NCBI GenBank assembly: GCA_910588135.1
Contig: CAJUOT010000002.1
Coordinates: forward strand, 29,446-93,445
Reading direction: 5' to 3'
Length of the DNA: 64,000 bases
Source of the DNA: an uncultured Oscillospiraceae bacterium
GTDB taxonomy: Bacteria; Bacillota; Clostridia; Oscillospirales; Oscillospiraceae
This document shows positions 16,029 through 24,033 of this stretch, one piece after another. Each line of letters begins with the position of its first letter. Position 1 is the stretch's first letter. The position numbers and the translations under genes were made by a program. A model generated the notes under the pieces. The model ran no database searches. It was not told where the DNA came from and saw nothing but the letters and a program-made list of their open reading frames with translations.

Positions 16029-17036
16029 TCACGCGCGGGCCCCGCCCCGCGCGCAGGTCGTCTGCCGCACAATGACCTGGTGGGGCAGAAGCAGATGGTC
16101 CACAGGCTTGCCCGCGATCACCTGCAGCAGCATCCGCACCGCCTCCCTGCCAATCTCCTCAATGGGCTGCCGGACGGTCGTCAGCTTGGGCCGCAGCAGG
16201 CTGCTCAGCGGAATATCATCGAACCCGGCGACGCAGACATCCTCCGGAATCCGGTAACCGTGGTCCAGCAGGTAGTTTACCGCGCCGATTGCCAGTTCAT
16301 CCGACACGCAGAACAGGGCGGACGGCGTATCATATCCGGAAAATATCTGCGCGCACAGAGACTCCCCCGTGGAAAAATCACAGCGCCCCTCCCTGACCCA
16401 AAGGGGGTTGCAGGAGACATGGCATTCCTCGAAGGCGCGGAGAAACCCGCGCCTTCGCAAAACGCCCAGGGAATGGCAGTTGTTGAAAATCGCGCCGATC
16501 CGCCGGTGCCCGGTCCGCAGCAGGTACGCAGTCATGTCATAGGCGGCCTTTTCGTCGTCCACGCCCACGGTCGGCAGCTTGCTGCCGGGGATATTGATGC
16601 TGGCCAGCACCATGGGCAGGCGGGCGATGCCTTCCAGAATTTTCAGCTCCTCCAGCGTGTTTTCGTGGAGCAGGATGATTCCGTCCACCCGCCGTTCCCG
16701 GAAAACCTCCAGGCTCTCCTTCTCGCGTTCAAAGCTGGTCCGGACGTTGGTAATGATGACGTTGTAATCATAAAGCGCGGCGGTCTCCTCAATACTGGTC
16801 ACCATTTTCGAATGGAAGCTTCCCGAAACACTGGGAACCACGACGCCGATGAGGTTTGACTTGTTGATAATCAGCCCCCGGGCCAGAAGGTTTGGGCGGT
16901 AGTTGTACTTATCCACCTGTTCCATGACCCGCTTTTGAAGCGCGGGGCTGACGGCCTTGCTGCCGTTGAGCACACGGGAGACCGTCGAGGGAGACACCCC
17001 GGCCTTGCCCGCAATAAACCGGATATCAACTGACAT
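16029..17036 (-). CDS. LacI-family transcriptional regulator of the sugar island
   Basis: The 335-residue repressor has an N-terminal LacI helix-turn-helix (DIRFIAGKAGVSPSTVSRVL, about 3-22) and hinge helix, followed by a periplasmic-binding-protein-like ligand domain (LIGVVVPSVSGSFHSKM onward). The start follows the family pattern at 17036; no good Shine-Dalgarno is visible there. It is divergent from the kinase-to-GH4 cluster. A LacI-type operator, GGAAAACGTTTCC, lies between the -35 and -10 of that cluster's promoter, so it is very probably the local repressor, induced by a transported or phosphorylated sugar (inference). Confidence 0.93.
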   Translation of the reverse strand: MSVDIRFIAGKAGVSPSTVSRVLNGSKAVSPALQKRVMEQVDKYNYRPNLLARGLIINKSNLIGVVVPSVSGSFHSKMVTSIEETAALYDYNVIITNVRTSFEREKESLEVFRERRVDGIILLHENTLEELKILEGIARLPMVLASINIPGSKLPTVGVDDEKAAYDMTAYLLRTGHRRIGAIFNNCHSLGVLRRRGFLRAFEECHVSCNPLWVREGRCDFSTGESLCAQIFSGYDTPSALFCVSDELAIGAVNYLLDHGYRIPEDVCVAGFDDIPLSSLLRPKLTTVRQPIEEIGREAVRMLLQVIAGKPVDHLLLPHQVIVRQTTCARGGARA

Positions 17037-17154
17037 GGCAAAAAATGCGCGGGTTTGATCCGCCCTTTCTTCCGCCGCACCCGGCGGATTCTGTCCGCGG
17101 CCGGGGAGGCCGCGGGTGTGAACAAGCTTCCGGCTGTATGGAGCTTGTGCGGCT

Positions 17155-17183
17155 ATTGTACCATGAAATATTTTCCCGGGCAA
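17155..17183 (-). promoter_or_regulatory. Promoter of the lacI-type gene
   Basis: On the minus strand: TTGCCC (17178-17183), 17-base spacer, TACAAT (17155-17160). The 17184-17283 stretch is AT-rich, with TATACGCA repeated twice, and no other gene is seen in the gap. Confidence 0.6.
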
Positions 17184-17283
17184 CAGGAAAATATGAGGAC
17201 ACAAATTTTATATGTAATAAACTTGTTAAAAATCTTTTCATATACGCAAAAAATCAATACTATACGCATGATAAAATACTATA

Positions 17284-17311
17284 TTGACAGGAAAACGTTT
17301 CCCTATATAAT
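17284..17311 (+). promoter_or_regulatory. LacI-controlled promoter of the sugar island
   Basis: TTGACA (17284-17289), 16-base spacer, TATAAT (17306-17311). The spacer is almost entirely the operator-like GGAAAACGTTTCCC (17290-17303), matching the LacI/CcpA-type palindrome around a central CG. Binding there would exclude RNA polymerase. Confidence 0.88.
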
Positions 17312-17381
17312 GAAGGCATACATCAGGGATATCTCGTCTGCCGCTGGCAGCGAAGCCCGGAAATCTGCGAAAGGAGCCGCC

Positions 17382-18278
17382 GTGGAAACAATAGGGATTA
17401 TCAGCCGGTTGACAATTGATTTCATTTTTTCTGGAATGGAATGTTTTCCCGAAAAGGGCGGCGAGGTTCACTGTTCCAATTTTGTGCACACGCTGGGCGG
17501 CGGCCCTGTGGTGTCCGCCGTCCGGCTGCACGCGATGGGCTGTCCGGTGAAATTTGGAACCTATCTGGGGCGCACCTGGGAATCGGAGGAAGCCAGGCGC
17601 CTGCTCAGCGCCTATGACCTCCCGGCCATACGGAATCTGTACTCCGGGGAGGGCCAGCCCATCACCATCAGCTCCGTGATCTCAATGCCGGGCGAGCGCT
17701 CGATCACCAGCTATGAGGAGCCCCTGCGGCTCCCCGGCCCGCATATGCTGGAGGCCTTTTTCAAAGACTGCTCCATTGTGGTGGCCCCCCATGACATTGA
17801 TTCCGCCAGGGCCCTGAAAAAGAGTGGAAAGCTCCTGGTGTACGACACAAATGACTTTGACATGGATTTGTCCCCTGAGTTTGTGGAACAATTGGATATC
17901 ATCACACCGAACGCCCGGGAGGCGGCCGCCCTGACCAAAACCAGCTCCATCGACGCGGCGCTGGAAAAGTTCTGCGAAATGGGGGTGCGGCATCCCATTG
18001 TCAAAAACGGGGCCTCCGGCTGCCGGACGCTGCTGCAGGGCCGCTTTATCAATGTCCCGCCGCCCCGGCGGTTCCACAGCGTGGACACGACCGGCGCCGG
18101 AGACAACTTCCTCGCCGGGTTGCTGTACGGCTGCCAGCGCAACTGGGATATCCTTGACTGCATGGCGATGGCCAATATATGGGGGGAGCTGTCCACCACC
18201 GCGGTGGGCGCCCTGGGGGCCGCGTTTACCGAGGCGGAAACGCTGGACATTTTCCGGCAGACGGCAGACCGCGGATAG
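17382..18278 (+). CDS. PfkB-family (ribokinase-like) carbohydrate kinase
   Basis: The 298-residue kinase has the GTG start at 17382 set by AAAGGAG 7 bases upstream. It has the PfkB signature DTTGAGDNF (235-243) with catalytic base Asp241 and the N-terminal GG motif (LGGGP, 38-42) at the substrate lid. NARE (177-180) corresponds to the NxxE magnesium site. It is first in the LacI-controlled cluster. As the importer is an ABC system that delivers unphosphorylated sugar, this kinase could provide the 6-phosphate that GH4 enzymes normally need (inference). Confidence 0.88.
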   Translation: METIGIISRLTIDFIFSGMECFPEKGGEVHCSNFVHTLGGGPVVSAVRLHAMGCPVKFGTYLGRTWESEEARRLLSAYDLPAIRNLYSGEGQPITISSVISMPGERSITSYEEPLRLPGPHMLEAFFKDCSIVVAPHDIDSARALKKSGKLLVYDTNDFDMDLSPEFVEQLDIITPNAREAAALTKTSSIDAALEKFCEMGVRHPIVKNGASGCRTLLQGRFINVPPPRRFHSVDTTGAGDNFLAGLLYGCQRNWDILDCMAMANIWGELSTTAVGALGAAFTEAETLDIFRQTADRG

Positions 18279-18317
18279 GCCCGGGAGGATTCGCGCCCAG
18301 GAACACCAGGAGGAATT

Positions 18318-18791
18318 ATGCTGCTTCTGAATGCGTCAAAAGTTTTGACCCCGGAAAACTCAAAAACCAACGTCGCGTTTCCGTTTCTTGTCCCCGAGGG
18401 CTGCGGGCGGCTTTGGATCAGCTATTCTTACGCGCCAAAAGAGCTGGAGGACCTCCAGGCCGCCCGGGAAATCATCGAACGCGGGCTGGAGCGCTATGCG
18501 CCCGCTCCCTTTCGGGACGGGTATGGAACCTGGCGGGACTACCTGCCCCTTGTGAACCTCGTCACCCTGTCCCTGGACAGCCCGGACGGCTATTGCGGCT
18601 GCGCCCACAGGCATGATCCCGCCATCCGGCTGACGGTGGACCGGGCAGCGGCGGGCCCCGGCTTCTGCCCGCCCGGGCGGATGGCCGGACAGTGGCGGGC
18701 CGTGCTCAACTGCCATGCGGTGGTGACGCCGGTATGCTCCGTAAGGCTGCTGGTGTCGGACTGCGAAGAGGATCTTCCAGGGCCCCGCTGA
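18318..18791 (+). CDS. N-terminal beta-domain of a split CehA/McbA-type protein (putative)
   Basis: The 157-residue protein has an excellent AGGAGGA site before its ATG. I recognise no enzyme motif. The pattern FPFLVPEGCGRLWISYSY ... GPGFCPPGRMAGQWRAVLNCHAV ... RLLVSD resembles the beta-rich N-terminal domain that precedes the PHP domain in CehA/McbA-family proteins, where a PGPxPxGxW motif is usual. The PHP domain follows at 18907 in another frame. That frame is open back to 18745, so one gene split by a +1 shift is likely. Alternatively the two are coupled subunits. Confidence 0.6.
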   Translation: MLLLNASKVLTPENSKTNVAFPFLVPEGCGRLWISYSYAPKELEDLQAAREIIERGLERYAPAPFRDGYGTWRDYLPLVNLVTLSLDSPDGYCGCAHRHDPAIRLTVDRAAAGPGFCPPGRMAGQWRAVLNCHAVVTPVCSVRLLVSDCEEDLPGPR

Positions 18792-18906
18792 CCGCACTTG
18801 TTCCCACACGCCCTGTTATCAAAGACTTCCCTTCCCCCCAAATCCTATTGGAACGGCGGCCGTTTGCCTGCTCCCCCCGGTTTGCGCCAGCAGCATAACG
18901 TCCGGC

Positions 18907-19896
18907 ATGGTGACTGCAATGAAATGGATTGCCGCGGAACTTCACACCCACACCTGTCACAGCGACGGCACCTTTACCACCCAAAGCCTTTGCGAGGCGG
19001 CGGAGGCCGAAGGCCTGTCCGTCGTTGCAATCACGGACCATAACACCACCGCCCCCCTGCTGGAATTGCCGCCCGCCGCGTCCGGCGCCGCCGCGGTCAT
19101 CCGCGGAATTGAATGGACGACGTTTTGGGGGCACCTGTGCATTCTGGGCGGAACGCTGGACGTGGACTGGCGGGACGCGTCGCCGGAGAATATGCCTCAA
19201 AAGCTGAAGGAAATCCGGAAGAGCGGGGGGATATGCGGAATCGCGCACCCCTTTGCGGTGGGGAGTCCCATGTGCACCGGATGCCATTGGAGCTTTGGGA
19301 TCACGGACTTCAGCGGCATCACCTATCTGGAGGCGTGGAGCGAGCACTTTCCCTGCGTCCGCTGCGAGTGCCGGCGGGCGGTTGACTTCTGGGTCAGTCT
19401 GCTGGACCAGGGATACCGGATCGCCATCACATACGGGCGGGATTGGCACGGCGCGGATCTGGACGGGCTGCCCCGCGCCTGCACCTGCCTGGGCATAGAC
19501 GGGCCGGTCACCGCCGAAGCCGCTCTGGACGCCGTGGCCCGCCGCCGCACGGCGGTCACCATGGGGCCGCTCTTCTGGATGGAGACGGCCGGGGGCGCGG
19601 GCAGCGGGGATGTCATTCCCTCCGGAATGCTGGAGCTGGTCTTCGGCATTGACTGGTCGTTCCGCCGCGGGCAGTGGGAGCACTGCAAAATCCAGGCCCG
19701 CCGTTTGCAGGTGCTGGGCGAGGGCGGGCGGCTGCTGTGGGAAACCGCCGCCGGCGAAGGCAGAACGGAGATTCGGAAAACGCTGTATGTGACCGGGAAA
19801 TATGTGCGCGCGCAGCTGCTGGGGACGGTCTGCGGCCAGGAGGCCGTGATCGCGATGTGCACCCCGCTTTTCCTGCGGGACGGAGGCGGAACATGA
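18907..19896 (+). CDS. PHP-domain metallohydrolase (CehA/McbA family), probable C-terminal half of a split gene
   Basis: The 329-residue PHP phosphoesterase-fold enzyme carries metal-ligand motif ELHTHTCHSDG (about residues 10-20), ITDHN (about 44-48), a mid-domain Glu (GIEWT), GIAHP and the C-terminal YGRDWHGAD. In the family the HTHxHSDG segment is usually preceded by WYRGDL in mid-protein. Here KWIAAELHTHT comes right after the first ATGs, and no Shine-Dalgarno lies before 18907 or 18922. It overlaps the YdjC gene by ATGA. Substrate unknown; a role in removing a substituent from the sugar is inferred from context. Confidence 0.8.
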   Translation: MVTAMKWIAAELHTHTCHSDGTFTTQSLCEAAEAEGLSVVAITDHNTTAPLLELPPAASGAAAVIRGIEWTTFWGHLCILGGTLDVDWRDASPENMPQKLKEIRKSGGICGIAHPFAVGSPMCTGCHWSFGITDFSGITYLEAWSEHFPCVRCECRRAVDFWVSLLDQGYRIAITYGRDWHGADLDGLPRACTCLGIDGPVTAEAALDAVARRRTAVTMGPLFWMETAGGAGSGDVIPSGMLELVFGIDWSFRRGQWEHCKIQARRLQVLGEGGRLLWETAAGEGRTEIRKTLYVTGKYVRAQLLGTVCGQEAVIAMCTPLFLRDGGGT

Positions 19897-20744
19897 AAAA
19901 ATACCTGATTATCAACGCGGACGATTTCGGGAGCTGTTTTGCCGCCAACGAGGCGGTTGAGCGGCTGTTTGACCGCGGGGCCATCACCACCGCCACCCTG
20001 ATGGTCCCCTGCCCCTGGGCGGAGGACGCCATCCGGCGCGCGAGGAGGAACCCCCGGATCAAGACCGGCCTCCACACCACCCTGACCAGCGAATACGAGA
20101 CGTACCGGTGGGGGCCGGTGGCGGAGGGCTGCGAAAGCCTCAGGGATCACCTGGGCTATTTTTATCAAACCGCCTCCGAGTGCCTGCGGCACGCCCGGGA
20201 GGAGGACGTCCGGCGGGAGCTCCAGGCGCAGTACAGTTGGATGGAGCGCCGCGGCGTGCATCCGGATCATATTGACAACCATATGGCGACAACCTATGAC
20301 AAATTTCTTTCCGTCGTCTACCAGATGTGCGCGAAGCACCGGCTCGGGTTCCGCCTGCCCCGCATTCCGGAGACCTTTGACCCCCAGGTCACTCCAGAGC
20401 GGAAAGCCGCCTTCCGGCAGGCCGCCATGGAGGCGGACAGGCTCGGCGTCCACTTGCCTGACGGCCTGTTTACGTACGATTTTGACCTCTCCCCCAGCGA
20501 CACCTACGAAACCTTCCGCGGGTACTATCTGAATATGCTGGACAACTGCCCGGAGGGAGTGTCGGAGCTCTTTATCCACCCCTGCATTGAGACAGAGGAG
20601 CTGAAATACATCAACGCGCAGTGGAAAAAGCGGGTGTGGGAATATCAGGTTGTGCAGGACCCTGTATTTATCAGAAGGCTGGCGGAAAACGGCATCGCGC
20701 TGTGCGCCTACGCGGACGCGCCCTTTGCCTCCGCGCCGCTGTGA
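19893..20744 (+). CDS. YdjC/ChbG-family carbohydrate deacetylase
   Basis: The 283-residue protein has the YdjC fold signature: INADDFG (7-13) with the catalytic/metal Asp pair, KTGLHTTLTSE with a metal His at about residue 61, and HPDHIDNHM with the second metal His near 125-131. ChbG-type enzymes remove one acetyl group from chitobiose or chitobiose-phosphate before a GH4 enzyme cuts it. The presence of a GH4 gene in the same cluster supports an N-acetylated disaccharide substrate. It is translationally coupled to the PHP gene. Confidence 0.9.
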   Translation: MKKYLIINADDFGSCFAANEAVERLFDRGAITTATLMVPCPWAEDAIRRARRNPRIKTGLHTTLTSEYETYRWGPVAEGCESLRDHLGYFYQTASECLRHAREEDVRRELQAQYSWMERRGVHPDHIDNHMATTYDKFLSVVYQMCAKHRLGFRLPRIPETFDPQVTPERKAAFRQAAMEADRLGVHLPDGLFTYDFDLSPSDTYETFRGYYLNMLDNCPEGVSELFIHPCIETEELKYINAQWKKRVWEYQVVQDPVFIRRLAENGIALCAYADAPFASAPL

Positions 20745-20781
20745 CGGGAGCCGCGCCCGGGCCGGCGGGCGCCAAGGATGC

Positions 20782-20795
20782 AGAAAACGTTCTTT
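20782..20795 (+). promoter_or_regulatory. Possible second LacI operator before the solute-binding gene
   Basis: AGAAAACGTTCTTT shares the GAAAACGTT core with the operator at 17290 and lies 78 bases before the binding-protein gene. No confident promoter was seen with it. Confidence 0.4.
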
Positions 20796-20872
20796 TTGGC
20801 GTTTTTTCTGGCAAGAAAAAGCGTTTGTCCCCTATCACCGCACCAAAACATCAGAATAACAGGAGGTACATC

Positions 20873-22219
20873 ATGCGGAAGATCACGGTATTTTTATTGC
20901 TGGGCGCGATGACGCTTATGCTGCTGGCAGGCTGCACAAGCGCCAATTCCAACCCGCAGGACAGTCAGCCGGTGGGCGGCAGCGCCGCCGTCACCCCCTC
21001 GGGCACAGAGCCGGAGCAGAATTCCCCCTCTGGCGGGCCGATGACCCTCAGCGTGTGGACATCCCAGTATAACGAGGCGGACCTGGTGGCGCTGGAGAGC
21101 ACAATCGCCGCGTTCAACCAAAAGCATCCGGAGGTGACCATTGACCTGGTTACCGTGGAGGACTACGAGACATCCTATAAGCTGGCGTTCGACGGGAACA
21201 ACGGCCCGGACGTCGTCTACGTGGACGACACGACGCAGGTGCTGCTGGAGCGCTACGGCTACCTGAAAGACATGACGGACTATGTGAACCGGTACGGCTG
21301 GGCCGATATCTGCCAGGACGGCCTGCTGGACTATCAGAATGCCCGTCACCAGGGGCAGTATTACAGCGTGTCCGCCTGGAGCAACCCCAGGGCGTTCTGG
21401 TATAACAAGACGATCTTTGACGAGCTGGGCCTCAGCGTCCCCACCACGCTGGCCGAGCTGGAGGAATGCGCGCAGGCCGCCAAGGAGGCCGGATACGTCC
21501 CCTTTGAGCTGAGCACCCTTACGATGCTCTGGAACATCGACGAGCTGATCTTTGATTACGCCAAGTATGACGAGGTCGCCGACTGGTACTACCTGCGCGG
21601 CACCAGCAGCGGAATGGAGCGCGCGCGGCTGACCGCCATGGAGACCATCCAGGGCTGGCGCGACAAGGGCTACTTCCGGGACGAAGCCGTCTCGCTGGAC
21701 ACCACCGCCGCCTTTACCATGTTCGCAGGCGGGAGCAGCGCCATGTTCTATTGCTCGGGGAATATCTCCAACTATTTTGACAGCTACGTCTCCGGCTTCG
21801 AGGTGGGCGCGTTCCCCTTCCCGCCCGCGGAAGCCGGCGCGGAAAAGGTCATTGTAAACGGAACCCACGGCGGCTGGGCCATGAACGCCGCCCTCGACGG
21901 GGAAAAGGCCGATATGGCCGCGGAGTTCATCAATATGTTCTTCACCGAAGAGGTCAACCGGTACTGGGTCGCCGCGGGGTACTTCTCCGCACTCTCCTAT
22001 GACACCGCCGGGGCAAACTCCAGCCCCTCCTATGAAAAGGTCGTGGAGGCGTGCAAGGGGACCAAGATCGGCTTCTTCATGGACAACGCGCTGACCGGCC
22101 TGCTGGACAAGATGCTGTCTCTGAACGAGTCGTTCCTGCTGGGCGATATCGACGGCGCCGCCTATGCCAGCTCCATCAACGACACCTATGAAGCGCTGAA
22201 AGCGGAACAGGCCGGATAG
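20873..22219 (+). CDS. Sugar ABC transporter, extracellular solute-binding lipoprotein
   Basis: The 448-residue family 1 solute-binding protein has a lipoprotein signal with lipobox LLAGC (Cys21), a Ser/Pro-rich linker to about residue 55, and then the two-lobed binding fold (LSVWTSQYNEADLVALE, NNGPDVVYVDD, then GSSAMFYCSG). A perfect AGGAGG precedes its start. It delivers a mono- or oligosaccharide to the two permeases downstream. A long hairpin after its stop probably raises its expression relative to them. Confidence 0.93.
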   Translation: MRKITVFLLLGAMTLMLLAGCTSANSNPQDSQPVGGSAAVTPSGTEPEQNSPSGGPMTLSVWTSQYNEADLVALESTIAAFNQKHPEVTIDLVTVEDYETSYKLAFDGNNGPDVVYVDDTTQVLLERYGYLKDMTDYVNRYGWADICQDGLLDYQNARHQGQYYSVSAWSNPRAFWYNKTIFDELGLSVPTTLAELEECAQAAKEAGYVPFELSTLTMLWNIDELIFDYAKYDEVADWYYLRGTSSGMERARLTAMETIQGWRDKGYFRDEAVSLDTTAAFTMFAGGSSAMFYCSGNISNYFDSYVSGFEVGAFPFPPAEAGAEKVIVNGTHGGWAMNAALDGEKADMAAEFINMFFTEEVNRYWVAAGYFSALSYDTAGANSSPSYEKVVEACKGTKIGFFMDNALTGLLDKMLSLNESFLLGDIDGAAYASSINDTYEALKAEQAG

Positions 22220-22232
22220 TTCCGGCGGCTGA

Positions 22233-22265
22233 GGATAACAGGCGTTGGAACAACGCCTGTTATCC
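22233..22265 (+). other. Intercistronic hairpin between binding protein and permease
   Basis: A perfect 15-bp stem with a GAA loop (22233-22247 with 22251-22265). It has no T-tract, so it is more likely an mRNA-stabilising or partial-termination structure that gives more binding protein than permease. Confidence 0.75.
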
Positions 22266-22290
22266 CTTATATGGGTAAGGATGAAACGCT

Positions 22291-23202
22291 ATGAAAAAAC
22301 GCAGTTTTAGAAAACAGAGCGCAGCCGCATGGCTGCTGATGCTCCCGGCGCTGGCGATCTACGCGTGGCTTGTGCTCATTCCCACGGTGCAGACCTTTTA
22401 TATCAGCTTGACCGACTGGGAGGGCATCGGGCCCAAAACCTGGGCCGGCCTCAGCAACTATATCCGGATTTTTTCCGAAACCGAGTGGCCGGCGATCTGG
22501 GCGGCGCTGAAAAACAACCTGATCTGGTTCGCCGTGGCCGTCACCATCCCCATCTGGATCGGGCTGTTTCTCGCAAATATCCTGGTGCGCGGCCGCGTCA
22601 AGGGCGGGAAATTCTTTCAGATGGTCTACTTTATGCCCCAGGTGGTCTCCATGATCGTCATAGCAATCGCGTGGAAGTGGCTGTTCAACCCGCTTTTTGG
22701 CCCTCTCAACGAGATTCTGGGGTGTTTCGGGCTGCACAGCAAGGCGGGGCTGCTCAGCGGCAAAAGCACCGTGGTCTTCGCGCTGCTCTTCATCTATGTC
22801 TGGATGTCCTTTGGCTACAGCTGTCTGCTGTATACGGTGGCCATTGAAAACGTGGACCCGCAAATTTATGAGGCGGCAAGGCTGGACGGCGCCTCCCCGG
22901 CGCAGGAGTTTTTCCGGATCACTGTCCCCTGTGTCCGCGGCACGACCACAACCATTACCCTGCTGATGATGATTTCCTCCTTCAAGGCGTTTGACCTGGT
23001 ATACTCGCTGACCAACGGCGGGCCCGCGGGCAGCTCCAACGTGATTTCGCTGTACGCTTACAAGGAGGGCTTTATTTTCAGCCGGATGGGATACGCCTCG
23101 GCGGTAACGGTGACGGTATCCCTCCTGCTCCTGGGTCTGGCGCAGGGGTATCTTCATTTGCGCAAGCGGAAAGATGGGGAGGCGTCGGGAGATGAGAGGT
23201 AA
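22291..23202 (+). CDS. Sugar ABC transporter permease (MalF/UgpA type)
   Basis: The 303-residue inner-membrane protein has six predicted membrane segments and the cytoplasmic EAA loop EAARLDGASPAQEFFRITVP, which contacts the ATPase. It is the first of two paired permeases and overlaps the second by 11 bases. No ATP-binding gene is found in the cluster, so a shared MsmX/UgpC-type ATPase encoded elsewhere is expected, as in many Firmicutes sugar systems. Confidence 0.93.
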   Translation: MKKRSFRKQSAAAWLLMLPALAIYAWLVLIPTVQTFYISLTDWEGIGPKTWAGLSNYIRIFSETEWPAIWAALKNNLIWFAVAVTIPIWIGLFLANILVRGRVKGGKFFQMVYFMPQVVSMIVIAIAWKWLFNPLFGPLNEILGCFGLHSKAGLLSGKSTVVFALLFIYVWMSFGYSCLLYTVAIENVDPQIYEAARLDGASPAQEFFRITVPCVRGTTTTITLLMMISSFKAFDLVYSLTNGGPAGSSNVISLYAYKEGFIFSRMGYASAVTVTVSLLLLGLAQGYLHLRKRKDGEASGDER

Positions 23203-24019
23203 TTTGAGAAAGGTCTGGCAGTATGCGGCGCTGATTTTTTTCGCGCTGCTGATCCTTCTGCCGTTTCTGTTCATGCTGGCCACCTCCCTGCGCCCCATGA
23301 TGGACCTTGCAAAAAACGGGGCCATGTCCCTGCCGGAATCCGTCAGCCTGGACAATTACAGCAAGGCGTGGGTCAAGGGCAGCTTCATCACCTATTACAA
23401 AAACAGCATCTGGATCACCGCCGCGACCGTGGGCATCCTGCTGGCGTGCGTCCTGCCGGCCTCCTATGCGCTGGTATTTCTCCGGGCATGGGGGAAAAGG
23501 CTTGTGCTGGCGCTGATTCTGTTCGGCCTGATTATTCCGTTTGAGCAGATCATGTTCCCCCTGTTCACCAACCTCCGGTCCTATCATCTGATCAACACGT
23601 CCTGGTCTGTCATCCTGCCCCAGGTGGCCCTGGGCATCCCGGTGGGCATCATGCTGATGAAAAACTATATGGCGGGCATACCGGACGAAATCATCCAGGC
23701 GGCCCGGATCGACGGCGCGTCCGAGGCGGCGGTGCTGCTGCGCATTGTGGTCCCCATGACAAAGCCGGTCATCAGCACCCTGCTGGTGTTCTTCACGATC
23801 AGCAGCTGGAACAGCTTCATGCTTCCCAACATCATGCTGCAAAAGCCGGAAGCACAGACTCTGACCGTGGGGCTGAACTACTTCAAGGAATCCAACTCCG
23901 CGGACTTCCCCTTGATGATCGCCGCGGCATTCGTGGTGGCGCTGCCTGTTTTGCTGGTCTATGTAATTTTCCAGAAGAGGATTACAGAGGGGATGCTCGC
24001 AGGTTCATTAAAAGGATAG
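23192..24019 (+). CDS. Sugar ABC transporter permease (MalG/UgpE type)
   Basis: The 275-residue protein has six membrane segments and the EAA loop QAARIDGASEAAVLLRIVVP with the following PMTKP, as usual for the second permease. The start is chosen at 23192 (GGGAGG about 10 bases upstream) rather than 23174. Together with the previous permease it forms the channel that imports the sugar bound by the lipoprotein at 20873. Confidence 0.93.
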   Translation: MRGNLRKVWQYAALIFFALLILLPFLFMLATSLRPMMDLAKNGAMSLPESVSLDNYSKAWVKGSFITYYKNSIWITAATVGILLACVLPASYALVFLRAWGKRLVLALILFGLIIPFEQIMFPLFTNLRSYHLINTSWSVILPQVALGIPVGIMLMKNYMAGIPDEIIQAARIDGASEAAVLLRIVVPMTKPVISTLLVFFTISSWNSFMLPNIMLQKPEAQTLTVGLNYFKESNSADFPLMIAAAFVVALPVLLVYVIFQKRITEGMLAGSLKG

Positions 24020-24033
24020 GGGGCATATCTGGC

